A stretch of 64,000 bases of DNA from Niastella koreensis GR20-10 (lineage in GTDB: Bacteria > Bacteroidota > Bacteroidia > Chitinophagales > Chitinophagaceae): assembly GCF_000246855.1 (NCBI RefSeq), contig NC_016609.1, forward strand, positions 3,906,001-3,970,000. The letters run 5' to 3'. Below the pieces are notes generated by a model. It ran no database searches and was not told the origin of the DNA. It saw nothing but the letters and a program-made list of their open reading frames with translations. Every line of letters starts with the position of its first letter. The first letter of the stretch is position 1. A program made the translations under genes and the position numbers. Below, one piece after another: positions 33,830-43,059 of the stretch.

Positions 33830-35716
33830 CTACCGGCTTTGGTTGTTATTTATCGATGTCGCTTTTATTTGTATTGCTACCCCACCCGATGCCAGCAACG
33901 GGCATATCAATACGGTTGATGCATCTACCTTTCTTTGCGCTATGTTTACGTTTTGCGCATTGGCATCATCCGTATAAATAGTGGCTTCGTACGAAGCGCC
34001 TGGTTTCAGAAAACTGCAGTTGATGGTGATCGTTCTGCTTTCATGATTGGTGATGCCGCCTACATACCAGTCGTTTCCTTTACGCCGGGCGATCACGGCA
34101 TATTCGCCTATTTCGCCCTGCAATACTTTGGTATCGTCCCAGGTAACAGGCACCTCCCGCCACAGGGCCAGTTCGGGCCGTTCATGACATTCACCCAGGG
34201 TTTCATTCCAGAAAAGGAATTGTCCGGGGCTATAGTAAAGGATAGGTAAGGCTAACCGGTGCGTCCAGGTATTTTTTAAATTACTGCGACAATAGCCGGG
34301 GGTGTAATCTGCTGCGCCAATGGTAAAGCGCACGAATGGTAATTTGGTATTATGATCAGCGTCGGGGCTTTGTTCGTTGCCATGCACGCCTTCCTGGGTT
34401 ATCAGGTTGGGATACGTGCGGCTTAATCCTGTTGGGCGATACGCATCGTGGATATCCACCATCAGGTGATGTTGCGCGGCTTTGCGCACCAGGTCTTCGG
34501 TCCATTGCTGCCACTCCTGCGTGCCCACATTTACAAACCCGGGTTTGATACCTTTGATGCCCCATGATTCATACAGCGGGAAGATCCTGTCCATGTAACG
34601 CTCCAGCCCCTGCCGGTTTACATACAGGAAAATGCCCACGCCTTTTGATTTTCCATACGCCACTATCTCTTTTATATCAAGCCCCGGGTGATTGGGCATA
34701 GATTTCCCCTTGCCATCTACCACGTTTATTTTTGAAGGGTCGGAGTCTTCGCCATTTGGCGGACCATACCAGTTGGCGTCGAGTATGATGTAGTTGATGC
34801 CATGCACCTGCGCATAATCGATCAGCTTTTTGCTGTTGATTGTCGACAGCTGGTTATCGCGCATAGCCTTGCCGGGTTTTATCCAGCCGGTTTCTTTTAT
34901 TACACCCGGTTTGTTCAGGTTCAGCAACAGGTAATTCTTTTCCAGCAGATCGCCGGGGCGGTCGCCCATAGTGATCATGCGCCAGTTGGTAACGTACCCG
35001 CCGGCTCCCTTTGCCTCGCCTCTGAGTGAAATAGATATCATACCATTATTGGTGCGGCCACCACCCTTTTGCACATATGCTTTTGGATAGTTGCTGACCC
35101 CACCTTCTGCGATCGCAGCATATATACTGTCCGCCGAGATTACCGTAAGGGGTAATTCACAATTAAATTTTATTTCCGGGGCCGGTACTTTATTATACAA
35201 TCCTTCATGGCCATACTCTTCCCACACCATGGCGCCGGGGGTAAACTGAAAGCCGGTCATTTCCCGCTGAATGGTGAAAGGCTTTGTGGCGGCCTGTTGC
35301 GGGAACTCATAGCGAAAGGCAATGCCTTCATCATAAGCCCTGAAAACGATGTTCAACTGGCGCTGTGGTAGTATTTTTTCTACCAGCGCAATCGTAATCT
35401 CATTGTAATTTTCCGGATACACTTCCTTCTCACCATACACGGGTTTCCAGCTGCCACGGTGCGCCTGCTTTTTTACGCCGGTTATTTTAAAAAAGGATTG
35501 CAGGATGGGCCCGCCGGAAAACTGAAATCCCATTGGCGAGGGAAGCAAAAATTGTTTCCCTTTGTAAAACACTTCATAGGTGACCTGTTTGTCGCCAACC
35601 GTATCGATGTTACAAACGATCCTGATCTGTTTATCGGGCGACACCACTTCTGTTTGTGCGGCCAATGCTGCCGGTATTATAACAGGCATCAGTAAATACA
35701 GGAATTTCTTTATCAT
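33830..35716 (-). CDS. GH97-family glycoside hydrolase (second of two)
   Basis: A 628-residue exported enzyme (signal peptide 1-19, ending ALAAQ) with the GH97 plan: N-terminal supersandwich, barrel motifs 'YIILDANWYGPPNGEDSD', 'GVGIFLYVNRQG', 'GIKGIKPGFVNVGT', 'LMVDIHDAYRPTGLSRTYPNLITQEGVHGNEQ', and C-terminal sandwich 'RRKGNDWYVGGITNHESRTI'. As in the paralogue at 26689, Gly stands where retaining members have the Asp nucleophile (KPGF, near residue 392), which predicts an inverting, SusB-like mechanism. It lies 8 bases after the second lyase gene, in the main operon. Likely substrate is an alpha-linked side-chain sugar; glucose or galactose cannot be decided. Confidence 0.92.
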   Translation of the reverse strand: MIKKFLYLLMPVIIPAALAAQTEVVSPDKQIRIVCNIDTVGDKQVTYEVFYKGKQFLLPSPMGFQFSGGPILQSFFKITGVKKQAHRGSWKPVYGEKEVYPENYNEITIALVEKILPQRQLNIVFRAYDEGIAFRYEFPQQAATKPFTIQREMTGFQFTPGAMVWEEYGHEGLYNKVPAPEIKFNCELPLTVISADSIYAAIAEGGVSNYPKAYVQKGGGRTNNGMISISLRGEAKGAGGYVTNWRMITMGDRPGDLLEKNYLLLNLNKPGVIKETGWIKPGKAMRDNQLSTINSKKLIDYAQVHGINYIILDANWYGPPNGEDSDPSKINVVDGKGKSMPNHPGLDIKEIVAYGKSKGVGIFLYVNRQGLERYMDRIFPLYESWGIKGIKPGFVNVGTQEWQQWTEDLVRKAAQHHLMVDIHDAYRPTGLSRTYPNLITQEGVHGNEQSPDADHNTKLPFVRFTIGAADYTPGYCRSNLKNTWTHRLALPILYYSPGQFLFWNETLGECHERPELALWREVPVTWDDTKVLQGEIGEYAVIARRKGNDWYVGGITNHESRTITINCSFLKPGASYEATIYTDDANAQNVNIAQRKVDASTVLICPLLASGGVAIQIKATSINNNQSR

Positions 35717-35724
35717 GCAGGGAG

Positions 35725-37713
35725 TTAATTAGTAGTTACAGATACATTGTCTATTTGCACCATGGTGCTGTTGGGCATGCCGGAGGCAACAGGGATTGCA
35801 ACCAACAGGTCTTTTTTCAAAGTCAGTTGCACACTTCCAATGAGCGTCCAGTTATTGCCATCGTAAGAACCAAAGCCGGTAAAAGTGGAGCCCTTTCTTT
35901 GCAAACGTAACCAGTAAAAGCCGGTCAGGCGGCCATAGGTTACAGCGGGTTCCACCAATGCATGTCCAATGGTATCAACCGTGTTTACCGCCCCTGTTTT
36001 TGCGCGACTCACTAATCGCACATGCCAGGAGGGCGCTTCCACGGTATTGGTTTTACCAGGATATAACATAAGCGCAGCATGCACTGCATTTGCGGTCAAT
36101 GCTTCGCGCATCATCAACCCCATGCTGGTGAACTGCGAACCAGGTTCGGGATTTATACGCATGGTGATGGTTCCATCGCCTTGTAATAGCCGGTAAATAA
36201 CAAAACAGGTATCCCGGGTATCGCCCAAACCATTCCCCAAAGCGGCTACGCTAAATCCATTACCAACGTATTCGGCTTTGTCTGTTGTGGCAGCTGCGCC
36301 TATTGCCTGTTGTTTCCAGGCATTGGGCAAGCCGGCAGCAATGCTCACTTCCCAGGCTTTGGCACTTTCACCTTTTGCATTGGTTGCAGTGAGGGTATAG
36401 TAATACACAACACCGGGTTTTACCTGTTTGTCAGTATAGTTAGCAGCGGTAATGCGGGTCGCAATGGTCGTATAAGGACCACCGCTATTTAATGCTCGTT
36501 TTACAGAATAGGTTTCAGCACCGGTAGTGGCTATCCAGCTCAGGGTTATTTGTTGGTTGGAACCTGTGGGGATAATACCACCCGGCGCGGCTTTTGGATT
36601 GTGAACGATGGCCGAACCGGGCAGTCTTGTATATAACAGCGTACCATAGCCGGGGTGATCGGCGCCGGGTTTGCCTGGCCCTTCGGGTCTTATCTTTTCC
36701 GCAGCCTGTTTGGTGAAGGGCGCTTGCAGCCCCATCCTGTTTACATAATGATTATAGATCTGTTCATACACCGCCCGCAAGTCACCGCGTGATTGTTCAG
36801 ATGGTTTGAAATGCTCATACTTTCCGGTACGATCCAGCTCATGTATAAAGGGCACGTCGTTATTCAGGTTATACTTTGCAGTATATTCAAACCCTTTTAA
36901 CAGTCGGTTATTGGCATAACCATACAGGTCCAACCCCTGGTGCCAGGCCATTTCGCAGCAATCGCTCAACAGGGCAATCCCCAATTGGGCATGCGCCTGG
37001 TCGCGGCCGGTTTCCTGTACCTGTCCGGTTTCATTGATTACATAATGCGTGAGGCGGCCATTACCACTGCCATTTACATAGTATTGCAGGGCGCGTTCAT
37101 AGATGAACCGGTCGTTACAAAAGATGCCGATGCCCATAACGGTTTTAATAGCCGCTGCATCCCAGTTGCCATTGGCAAATGGCGCAAAGTCTTTCAAAAC
37201 GGGATAGATCACTTCCCTGAAATGTTTTTCCGTTTGTTGAATATCTGCCTCCAACCAGCCTGCATTGGTATACCGGATGATCTCGGCCGCATTCACCATT
37301 TTGAAAGGCCCCAACCCGGCCATCAGCACCGCATCGCGACCCGTGATCGATTTCAGCGTGGCCGACCAGGCATTGATGATTCTGATCGCGGTATCTGCAT
37401 AGGATTTCTGTCCCGTGATCGCCCACATAATCGCATGTTGATACGCTGCATTGGCGTCATTGTCGTAAGTAGTTTGTCCCACTGTAGGGTTGCGCCCCAC
37501 CATGGCCATCGGTCCCTGCATTTTATAACCCTCCCGCGAGGCGGGATCCTGAATAAACACCTGGTAGCCGGCATAAATGGGTTCCTGTTTGGCAGCCACT
37601 GCGGTCTTCATCCGTTGCAGATCTTCCCGGCTTTGGAGTAGGCCGGGATGGATGAATGTTTGGGCGTGGATCATACCTGGTAAAAGGGAAAATATCATAA
37701 TGAGATGCTTCAT
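35725..37713 (-). CDS. Secreted alginate-lyase-superfamily enzyme with Fn3 and beta-sandwich modules
   Basis: A 662-residue protein: signal peptide (1-17, ending IHAQ), (alpha/alpha) lyase domain (about 20-365) with the same active-site blocks as the larger enzyme, 'NGNWD' (181-185) and 'GRDQAH' (236-241), plus 'YTAKYNLNNDVPF' and 'PGADHPGYGTLLYTR'. A fibronectin type III domain follows (about 375-460), then a DUF1349/laminin-G-like sandwich (about 470-660, 'GFGSYDGNNWTLIGS'). It has neither CBM3 nor T9SS tail, so it probably acts in the periplasm on oligosaccharides made by its larger relative at the surface. It is the first enzyme gene after susD, separated from it by repeat element B. Confidence 0.87.
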   Translation of the reverse strand: MKHLIMIFSLLPGMIHAQTFIHPGLLQSREDLQRMKTAVAAKQEPIYAGYQVFIQDPASREGYKMQGPMAMVGRNPTVGQTTYDNDANAAYQHAIMWAITGQKSYADTAIRIINAWSATLKSITGRDAVLMAGLGPFKMVNAAEIIRYTNAGWLEADIQQTEKHFREVIYPVLKDFAPFANGNWDAAAIKTVMGIGIFCNDRFIYERALQYYVNGSGNGRLTHYVINETGQVQETGRDQAHAQLGIALLSDCCEMAWHQGLDLYGYANNRLLKGFEYTAKYNLNNDVPFIHELDRTGKYEHFKPSEQSRGDLRAVYEQIYNHYVNRMGLQAPFTKQAAEKIRPEGPGKPGADHPGYGTLLYTRLPGSAIVHNPKAAPGGIIPTGSNQQITLSWIATTGAETYSVKRALNSGGPYTTIATRITAANYTDKQVKPGVVYYYTLTATNAKGESAKAWEVSIAAGLPNAWKQQAIGAAATTDKAEYVGNGFSVAALGNGLGDTRDTCFVIYRLLQGDGTITMRINPEPGSQFTSMGLMMREALTANAVHAALMLYPGKTNTVEAPSWHVRLVSRAKTGAVNTVDTIGHALVEPAVTYGRLTGFYWLRLQRKGSTFTGFGSYDGNNWTLIGSVQLTLKKDLLVAIPVASGMPNSTMVQIDNVSVTTN

Positions 37714-37723
37714 AGTATTAATT

Positions 37724-37814
37724 TAGTGAGTAGTGAGTAGTGAGTGGGTTCCCGACATTCGGGAGAACTGAACAATCGCGAGTTCACTCACTACTGACTA
37801 CTGACTACTGACTA
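37724..37814. repeat. Intergenic palindromic word-repeat element B
   Basis: TAGTGAG words lead to GTGAGTGGGTTCCCGAC (37740-37756), identical over all 17 bases to element A. A short centre and the mirror arm AATCGCGAGTTCACTCAC (37774-37791) follow, then CTACTGA words. Its last word is the TAG stop of the susD-like gene. It lies inside the operon, between susD and the first lyase gene, so it could attenuate downstream transcription or stabilise the susCD message; that is inference. Confidence 0.8.
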
Positions 37815-39611
37815 CCAACCATTATTCTGAGTAACTTCCTGCTGATTAGATAAACTATTCATCCAACTTAACGGGAAAGGTCGCAAATAAAATTTAGAAT
37901 CGCCGGTTGTCAATTGGGTTTGCACGCCGCCGGTGATGTGGGTAACATCCCAGTTGTATTTAAGTACGCGGTCTGCTAACTTATGGGTGCGTTGCAGGTC
38001 GTTCCAGCGTGGCGCTTCGCCAAACAATTCCAATGCCCTCTCGTCAAGAATATCATCGATGGTAACGGTTCCTGTTTTCTGTAAGGAGCCGGGTATTTTT
38101 TCAGCTCTTGTTCTTACTTTATTCAAGTAGAGTAATGCATTGGCATTGTCACCCTTTTTTACGGCTGCTTCGGCGGCTATCAAACAGGTTTCGGCCAGGC
38201 GGTACAGGTAAATATCGCGGGTGCCGGAACCGGCATTGCTTTCATTGTAAATGGTGTTGGCATCCTTGAACTTCCAAACCGGTAACCAGGCCCGGGTAGT
38301 GGAATTGGTGGTTTGATAGGCGTTCTTGTAATAATCATCCTTCGTCCAGTCGGTGGTATCGCCAACGGGGTAATTGTATACTACATACTTTACGGTTGTT
38401 CTATCGGCATCGCTCCATTGTTTGTATTTGGCATCAGTAGGCACCGGCAAATAAATAACGGTATCGCCCAAGGCAAATTTTCCTGCTACGGCACTGGTGC
38501 ACTGGAACCAGTCCTTACCACGATTGGTGCCATCGACAGCCGTTGCCGGCGTACCATTAACCGGACTCATAAAGGTTACTTCGGCTCGGCGGTCTTTTTG
38601 CCAGTCGTATAATAAATACGCCAGTTTGGTGGGAATGCCGGCCACATCATCATTGCTGTAAATGGCGCTTTTCGACAACCCGGCCCAGCCTTCGCGATAC
38701 GGAAACAAATACCATTTGGGCCAGTTGTTGGTATTGTTATTCGCCGTGGTGGAAAAACCTATAGAGAACAGGATCTCGTTATTGGTTTCATTGGCCTGCC
38801 GGTGTACCTGGGCAAAATCACTTACCAGGGAGTAACCGGAGTTATTGATCACATCTGCTGCATCGTTATACGCATTCGTAAAATCATTGGCATCGGCATA
38901 CGGTTGATACCCCCTGGTGAGGTACACCAGCGCCCGCAGGTGTTTGGCTGCGCTTGCCGACATTCTGCCAAAATCTGTTCCTGTTGGTTTCCCGGGTAAG
39001 ATGGCAATGGCATCGGTAAGGTCTTTCAGGATCTGCGTATAAAACGCCGCGCCATCTGCTATTTCCGCAGTGTTGGTGGGCGCCATGGGCTCCGACGTTA
39101 TTAATGGCGCCCGGCCCCAGTTACGCACGATCTCGAATAAATACAGGGCGCGTAAGGCCTTTGCCTCTGCTACTCTTTTATCACGCACCGCAGGATCGAT
39201 GCCATCGGGATCGGCATCCTTGGTGATTACCGCCGGCGCCCGGTCAATAGCAGCATTTACGTTCTTCAACGCCGCATACAACATGGTCCAGTAATTGGCG
39301 ATGCTGCCGTCGTTTGAGGTTAACGTTACTGTATACTGGTTTAACGGGCTCACCGCACCGGGATAATTTTGTGTTACTATATCGGTGCCCAGCTGCGTTA
39401 CGTTTTGGTAGTCTTTGCTGTTATAGATCGTTCGCAGGTTACTGTAACAACCAATCACCAGGCTTTCATAGCCAGCCCTGGTAGCGAAATACTGTTCGGC
39501 CGACTGGCTGCTGTAATTCACTTCGGCCAGGAAATCTTTTTTGCAGGAAGTGGTGGCAACCACTATCGTGAGCGCCAGCATTCCTTTTATCATGTATTTA
39601 TTGATGCACAT
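37812..39611 (-). CDS. susD: SusD/RagB-family nutrient-binding lipoprotein
   Basis: A 599-residue surface lipoprotein. The signal has lipobox TTSC (Cys23) followed by KKDFL. The SusD N-terminal TPR region and the RagB/SusD C-terminal domain are clear ('KALRALYLFEIVRNWGRAPLITSE', 'DIYLYRLAETCLIAAEAAVKKGDNANALLYLNKVRTRA', 'DDILDERALELFGEAPRWNDLQRTHKL'). It forms the lid of the SusC importer encoded 18 bases upstream and binds the oligosaccharides released by the surface lyase. A start at the second Met (codon 7) would give a more usual signal peptide; both are possible. Confidence 0.95.
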   Translation of the reverse strand: MCINKYMIKGMLALTIVVATTSCKKDFLAEVNYSSQSAEQYFATRAGYESLVIGCYSNLRTIYNSKDYQNVTQLGTDIVTQNYPGAVSPLNQYTVTLTSNDGSIANYWTMLYAALKNVNAAIDRAPAVITKDADPDGIDPAVRDKRVAEAKALRALYLFEIVRNWGRAPLITSEPMAPTNTAEIADGAAFYTQILKDLTDAIAILPGKPTGTDFGRMSASAAKHLRALVYLTRGYQPYADANDFTNAYNDAADVINNSGYSLVSDFAQVHRQANETNNEILFSIGFSTTANNNTNNWPKWYLFPYREGWAGLSKSAIYSNDDVAGIPTKLAYLLYDWQKDRRAEVTFMSPVNGTPATAVDGTNRGKDWFQCTSAVAGKFALGDTVIYLPVPTDAKYKQWSDADRTTVKYVVYNYPVGDTTDWTKDDYYKNAYQTTNSTTRAWLPVWKFKDANTIYNESNAGSGTRDIYLYRLAETCLIAAEAAVKKGDNANALLYLNKVRTRAEKIPGSLQKTGTVTIDDILDERALELFGEAPRWNDLQRTHKLADRVLKYNWDVTHITGGVQTQLTTGDSKFYLRPFPLSWMNSLSNQQEVTQNNGW

Positions 39612-39629
39612 GGTAGTTCGTTAAAGCGT

Positions 39630-42600
39630 TTAGAAAGAAATGTCCAGGCCCAGCAACAGGTTACGGGTCATCAGGTCGCTGGTATTAGGGCCCACCGTTG
39701 CCTGTTCCGGATCGTACCCGCTGAACGGCGTAATGATGAGCGGGTTCTGCACCGTTGCATAGATCCTGAAGCGACTGATCTTTAATCTATCCAGTAACTT
39801 CTTATTGAACGTATAGCCCAACGTGGCATACGCTGCTTTTACAAAGTCGGTGCTTTGCATTTCGTGCGACACGGTTTTAGAAATGCTGTTCTGATCTCTG
39901 TAGGGCCCCATGTTGCTGGGTTGCGCCATGGTATTGGAAGGATTTTCGGGTGTCCAGTAATCCTTCTTCAGGTTATTAAAGTTGCCGTTGTTGTTCTCCA
40001 ACGCCCAGGATACATAGAACTGGTTTCGTTCCCTGGCACCGGTTCTGAAGTAAACATGTACCGCAAAGTCGAAGTTCTTATATTGAAAGGTATTGGTAAA
40101 CCCTCCGATATAATCGGGTGTGCGTTTGCCATCGAGGTAACGGTCTTTTTCATTGTTGATCACGCCGTCCTTATCAGAATCCTTTACGCGGAACTGTCCG
40201 GGCTTTTGTCCGTATTGGGCGGCTTCGGCTTCCTGGCCTAATTGCCATACGCCAATCGTCATCAGGTCCCAGTTAACCCGAATGGGTTGGCCAATAAACC
40301 AGCCGTTCGCATAATCACCCGTCATGCCGGCCAACTGGTTGCTGTATTTGCCCAGGTCTTCTTTGTAAGCCAGGTCAACAATGGCGTTTTTATTATACGC
40401 CAGCGTGAAGGTAGAGTTCCAGCGAAAATGTTCCGTTTGTACGTTCACGGTATTCAGGGTTAACTCTACACCTTTATTGCGAACCGAGCCTACATTGGCG
40501 GTAATGGAAGTATACCCTAGTGTTACGGGCACCAGTTTGCTCATGATGAGGTTGGTGGTTAACCGGTTGTACAACTCCACCGAACCGGTGATGCGGTTGT
40601 TCAACAACCCGAAGTCAACACCGAGGTTATATTCTTTGGTGGTTTCCCAGCTCAGCGCATCGTTGCGTAAATTGTTGGGTACATTACCAATTACATCGGA
40701 GCCGAAGGAATAATATTGCGGTGCAGAAATACTGCCGTTTGTTTGATAAGGCTTCACCGCATCATTACCGGTTTGTCCATAACTCATGCGCAGTTTCAGA
40801 TCGCTCAACCACTTCACATCTTTTAAAAAGTTTTCCTCCCTTATCTTCCAGCCAACGGCGGCAGAGGGAAACATCGCCCATTTATGTCCTTCCGCCAGGC
40901 GGGAAGAACCATCGTAGCGCGCGCTCACCGTAAACAGATACTTATTCATGAGCGTATAGTTGATACGCCCGAGGCAGGAAGTTAAATTAGTTTGGGTATA
41001 CGCAGAACTCTGACCGGTTGGCGTACCACCCTGGATGTTATAATAAAGTGAATTGAACGTAAGGTCTTTTGAAGCTGCCTGCACGTTTTCATATTGCGTT
41101 TTCTGTAAGGAATATACCGCCGTTGCATCGAGGTTGTGAATACCCCTGGCCCATTTATACGTGGCAATGTTATCCAGCACCCAGTTGGTGTTGGTATACT
41201 TCTGCAAACTGGAAGTGGCGCCCGCAGCCGTACCCTGTAATGCTTTTGTATATACGCCACGGTATTGGCCCACCTGGTAATTTTCTACATAAGGAGAAAA
41301 TGAAGAACGAAGTTCCAGGCCGTTCACCGGGGTTAATCTAAGATATACATTCCCCAAAAACGTATTGCCTTTGGTATTATTGAACTCATTGTTTTGGGTA
41401 ATGAGGGGATTGAACAAACCATTGCTGGGGTACTTCCATTGCGAAGTACCATCTACCAGGCTATTGGGAAATTGCGTGGGCCGCATGCGGAAGGCGTCCT
41501 GCAACAGATCGCTGTTACCGGTTTCGCGTATGCTGTGGGTAAAATACACGCTGCCGCCAAAACCCAGTACTTCATTCGCTTTCAGGTCCAACACCGCACG
41601 CAGGTTGTACCGAGTATACTCCTGGGGTTTCAGCATGCCGTCTTCATAATAGTAGCCGCCGGAAAGGGCGTATTTGGCGTCATCGGTACCACCGGCAGCA
41701 GATACGGTATGATTAGTTTGCAGCGCCTTGCTGGAGATAGCGTCTATCCAGTCGTAATAATTATGGTCCTGCACCGCTTTTAATTCGGAAGGATCGGTGA
41801 AAATCTGGTCGTCGGGCACGTACACATTGTTATTGGTGGCCCGCCGGGCTTCGCGCGCCAGTTGAACATACTCATCGCCGGTCATCATCTTTGGCACATT
41901 GGTATATTGCCGCATGCCCACATAATTATCGTAGCTGATCTTTACCTTACCCGTTTTACCTCTTTTAGTGGTTACGATCACCACGCCATTGGCGCCACGC
42001 GAACCGTAAATGGCAGTCGCAGATGCGTCTTTCAGGATGTCGATCTTCTCGATGTCGTTCGGGTTGATCATATCCATATTGGTAACCTGGATGCCATCTA
42101 CCACAATCAACGGAGTATTGGAGCTTGAAATAGAACTCAACCCCCGCATATCTATACTATAACTGCCACCTGGCTTGTTGTTACTTCTTACAATGTTAAC
42201 GCCGGCTACAGCACCCTGCATGGCGCCCATGGAGTTGTTATTGCCGCCCCGCACCAGCGTTTCATTGCTTACACTGGCAATGGCCCCGGTAAGGTCTGAC
42301 TTCTTTTTTGTTCCATATCCCACTACCACTACATCATTCAGGTTCGAGGCCTCGGTAACCAGGGTTATATTGATGGTTTTGCTGTTGCCAATTGTTTGTT
42401 CTTTGGTTCCATACCCAATGGCGCTGAACACCAGCACGTTTTTATTGCCCGGTACGGCAATGGTAAATTTGCCGCCGGCATCGGTAGTGGTGACCGTGTT
42501 GGTACCTTTTACGGTAACGTTAATGCCCGACAGCGGTTCGCCACCGGCGCCTTTAACTGTTCCGGTGACAGTTTTGGTTCCCTGGGCAAACCCATTACCG

Positions 42601-42668
42601 GTAATAAACAGTAACAGGACAATGAGGCACAATGGAAGCCCCGTAATCTTGTTGTCAATTTTGCTCAT
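39630..42668 (-). CDS. susC: SusC/RagA-family TonB-dependent oligosaccharide importer
   Basis: A 1012-residue receptor with signal peptide (1-28, ending GFAQ), carboxypeptidase-D-like beta domain (about 33-110), TonB-box segment 'DVVVVGYGTKKKSDLTGAI' (about 113-131), plug with 'GLSSISSSNTPLIVVDGIQV' and 'IEKIDILKDASATAIYGSRGANGVVIVTTK', and barrel ending LDISF. It is the outer-membrane pore of this polysaccharide locus. The upstream 391-base gap to the hybrid regulator gene contains a nested hairpin at 42713-42755, about 45 bases before the start codon. Confidence 0.95.
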   Translation of the reverse strand: MSKIDNKITGLPLCLIVLLLFITGNGFAQGTKTVTGTVKGAGGEPLSGINVTVKGTNTVTTTDAGGKFTIAVPGNKNVLVFSAIGYGTKEQTIGNSKTINITLVTEASNLNDVVVVGYGTKKKSDLTGAIASVSNETLVRGGNNNSMGAMQGAVAGVNIVRSNNKPGGSYSIDMRGLSSISSSNTPLIVVDGIQVTNMDMINPNDIEKIDILKDASATAIYGSRGANGVVIVTTKRGKTGKVKISYDNYVGMRQYTNVPKMMTGDEYVQLAREARRATNNNVYVPDDQIFTDPSELKAVQDHNYYDWIDAISSKALQTNHTVSAAGGTDDAKYALSGGYYYEDGMLKPQEYTRYNLRAVLDLKANEVLGFGGSVYFTHSIRETGNSDLLQDAFRMRPTQFPNSLVDGTSQWKYPSNGLFNPLITQNNEFNNTKGNTFLGNVYLRLTPVNGLELRSSFSPYVENYQVGQYRGVYTKALQGTAAGATSSLQKYTNTNWVLDNIATYKWARGIHNLDATAVYSLQKTQYENVQAASKDLTFNSLYYNIQGGTPTGQSSAYTQTNLTSCLGRINYTLMNKYLFTVSARYDGSSRLAEGHKWAMFPSAAVGWKIREENFLKDVKWLSDLKLRMSYGQTGNDAVKPYQTNGSISAPQYYSFGSDVIGNVPNNLRNDALSWETTKEYNLGVDFGLLNNRITGSVELYNRLTTNLIMSKLVPVTLGYTSITANVGSVRNKGVELTLNTVNVQTEHFRWNSTFTLAYNKNAIVDLAYKEDLGKYSNQLAGMTGDYANGWFIGQPIRVNWDLMTIGVWQLGQEAEAAQYGQKPGQFRVKDSDKDGVINNEKDRYLDGKRTPDYIGGFTNTFQYKNFDFAVHVYFRTGARERNQFYVSWALENNNGNFNNLKKDYWTPENPSNTMAQPSNMGPYRDQNSISKTVSHEMQSTDFVKAAYATLGYTFNKKLLDRLKISRFRIYATVQNPLIITPFSGYDPEQATVGPNTSDLMTRNLLLGLDISF

Positions 42669-42712
42669 AATGGCTTTTTAAAAAATGTATTAGCAATCAA
42701 ACTCAGACATGA

Positions 42713-42755
42713 GAAAGCCGTTCAGGTCTGTTGGGTGAACTGACCTGTCACTTTC
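42713..42755 (-). promoter_or_regulatory. Nested inverted repeat in the susC leader
   Basis: GAAAG (42713-42717) and CTTTC (42751-42755) enclose CAGGTC (42723-42728) and GACCTG (42742-42747) around a 13-base loop. The structure lies in the probable 5' untranslated region of susC. It may be an operator or an mRNA hairpin; the sequence alone does not decide. Confidence 0.45.
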
Positions 42756-42971
42756 CTGCAGTAAAAACTCAATGAACTATGATCCGGAAGGTGGCTGTTG
42801 TACAATAGGCATGATGGCAAGTTTTGGTTTGAAATGTTCAATCGTTACAAGGCGGTTGCCTTAACGACTGCAAAATACGGGGGGAAATCAGGAGCTTGGG
42901 GAGGGAGGGAAGCCGTTTCAGGGGGGTGAGGAAGCCATTTTTACTACTTTACCCCCTTTGAAATACAGGAA

Positions 42972-43056
42972 TATTTAATAATGAATGTTGACGTGAAGAC
43001 CTCGTCGCGGACTTTTTCCTTACTTCAATATTCGACATTCAACATTCGACATTTTG
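42972..43056. repeat. Intergenic word-repeat element E (AATGTCGA/ATGTTGAA words)
   Basis: Read on the minus strand after the regulator's stop: AATGTCGA-ATGTTGAA-TGTCGAAT-ATTGAAGT, a centre, then an opposing GTCAACATTCATTATT arm. The same vocabulary (ATATTGAATGTTGAAGTGAAG) is found in elements G and H. It fills the region just 3' of the hybrid regulator gene. Confidence 0.68.
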
Positions 43057-43059
43057 TAT

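Larger units (their letters stand above)
42669..43059. other. Promoter region of the susCD locus
   Basis: 391 bases between the susC start and the end of the hybrid regulator gene. It holds the nested hairpin at 42713-42755, a G/T-rich middle without a recognisable gene, and word-repeat element E. The operator of the hybrid two-component regulator must lie somewhere upstream of susC, but I cannot identify it by eye. Confidence 0.6.

Noticed and set aside
36940-37641. A 233-codon open frame on the + strand inside the second lyase gene
   Set aside because: It is antisense to a well-conserved gene, has no family content, and its composition is that of a mirrored coding strand.
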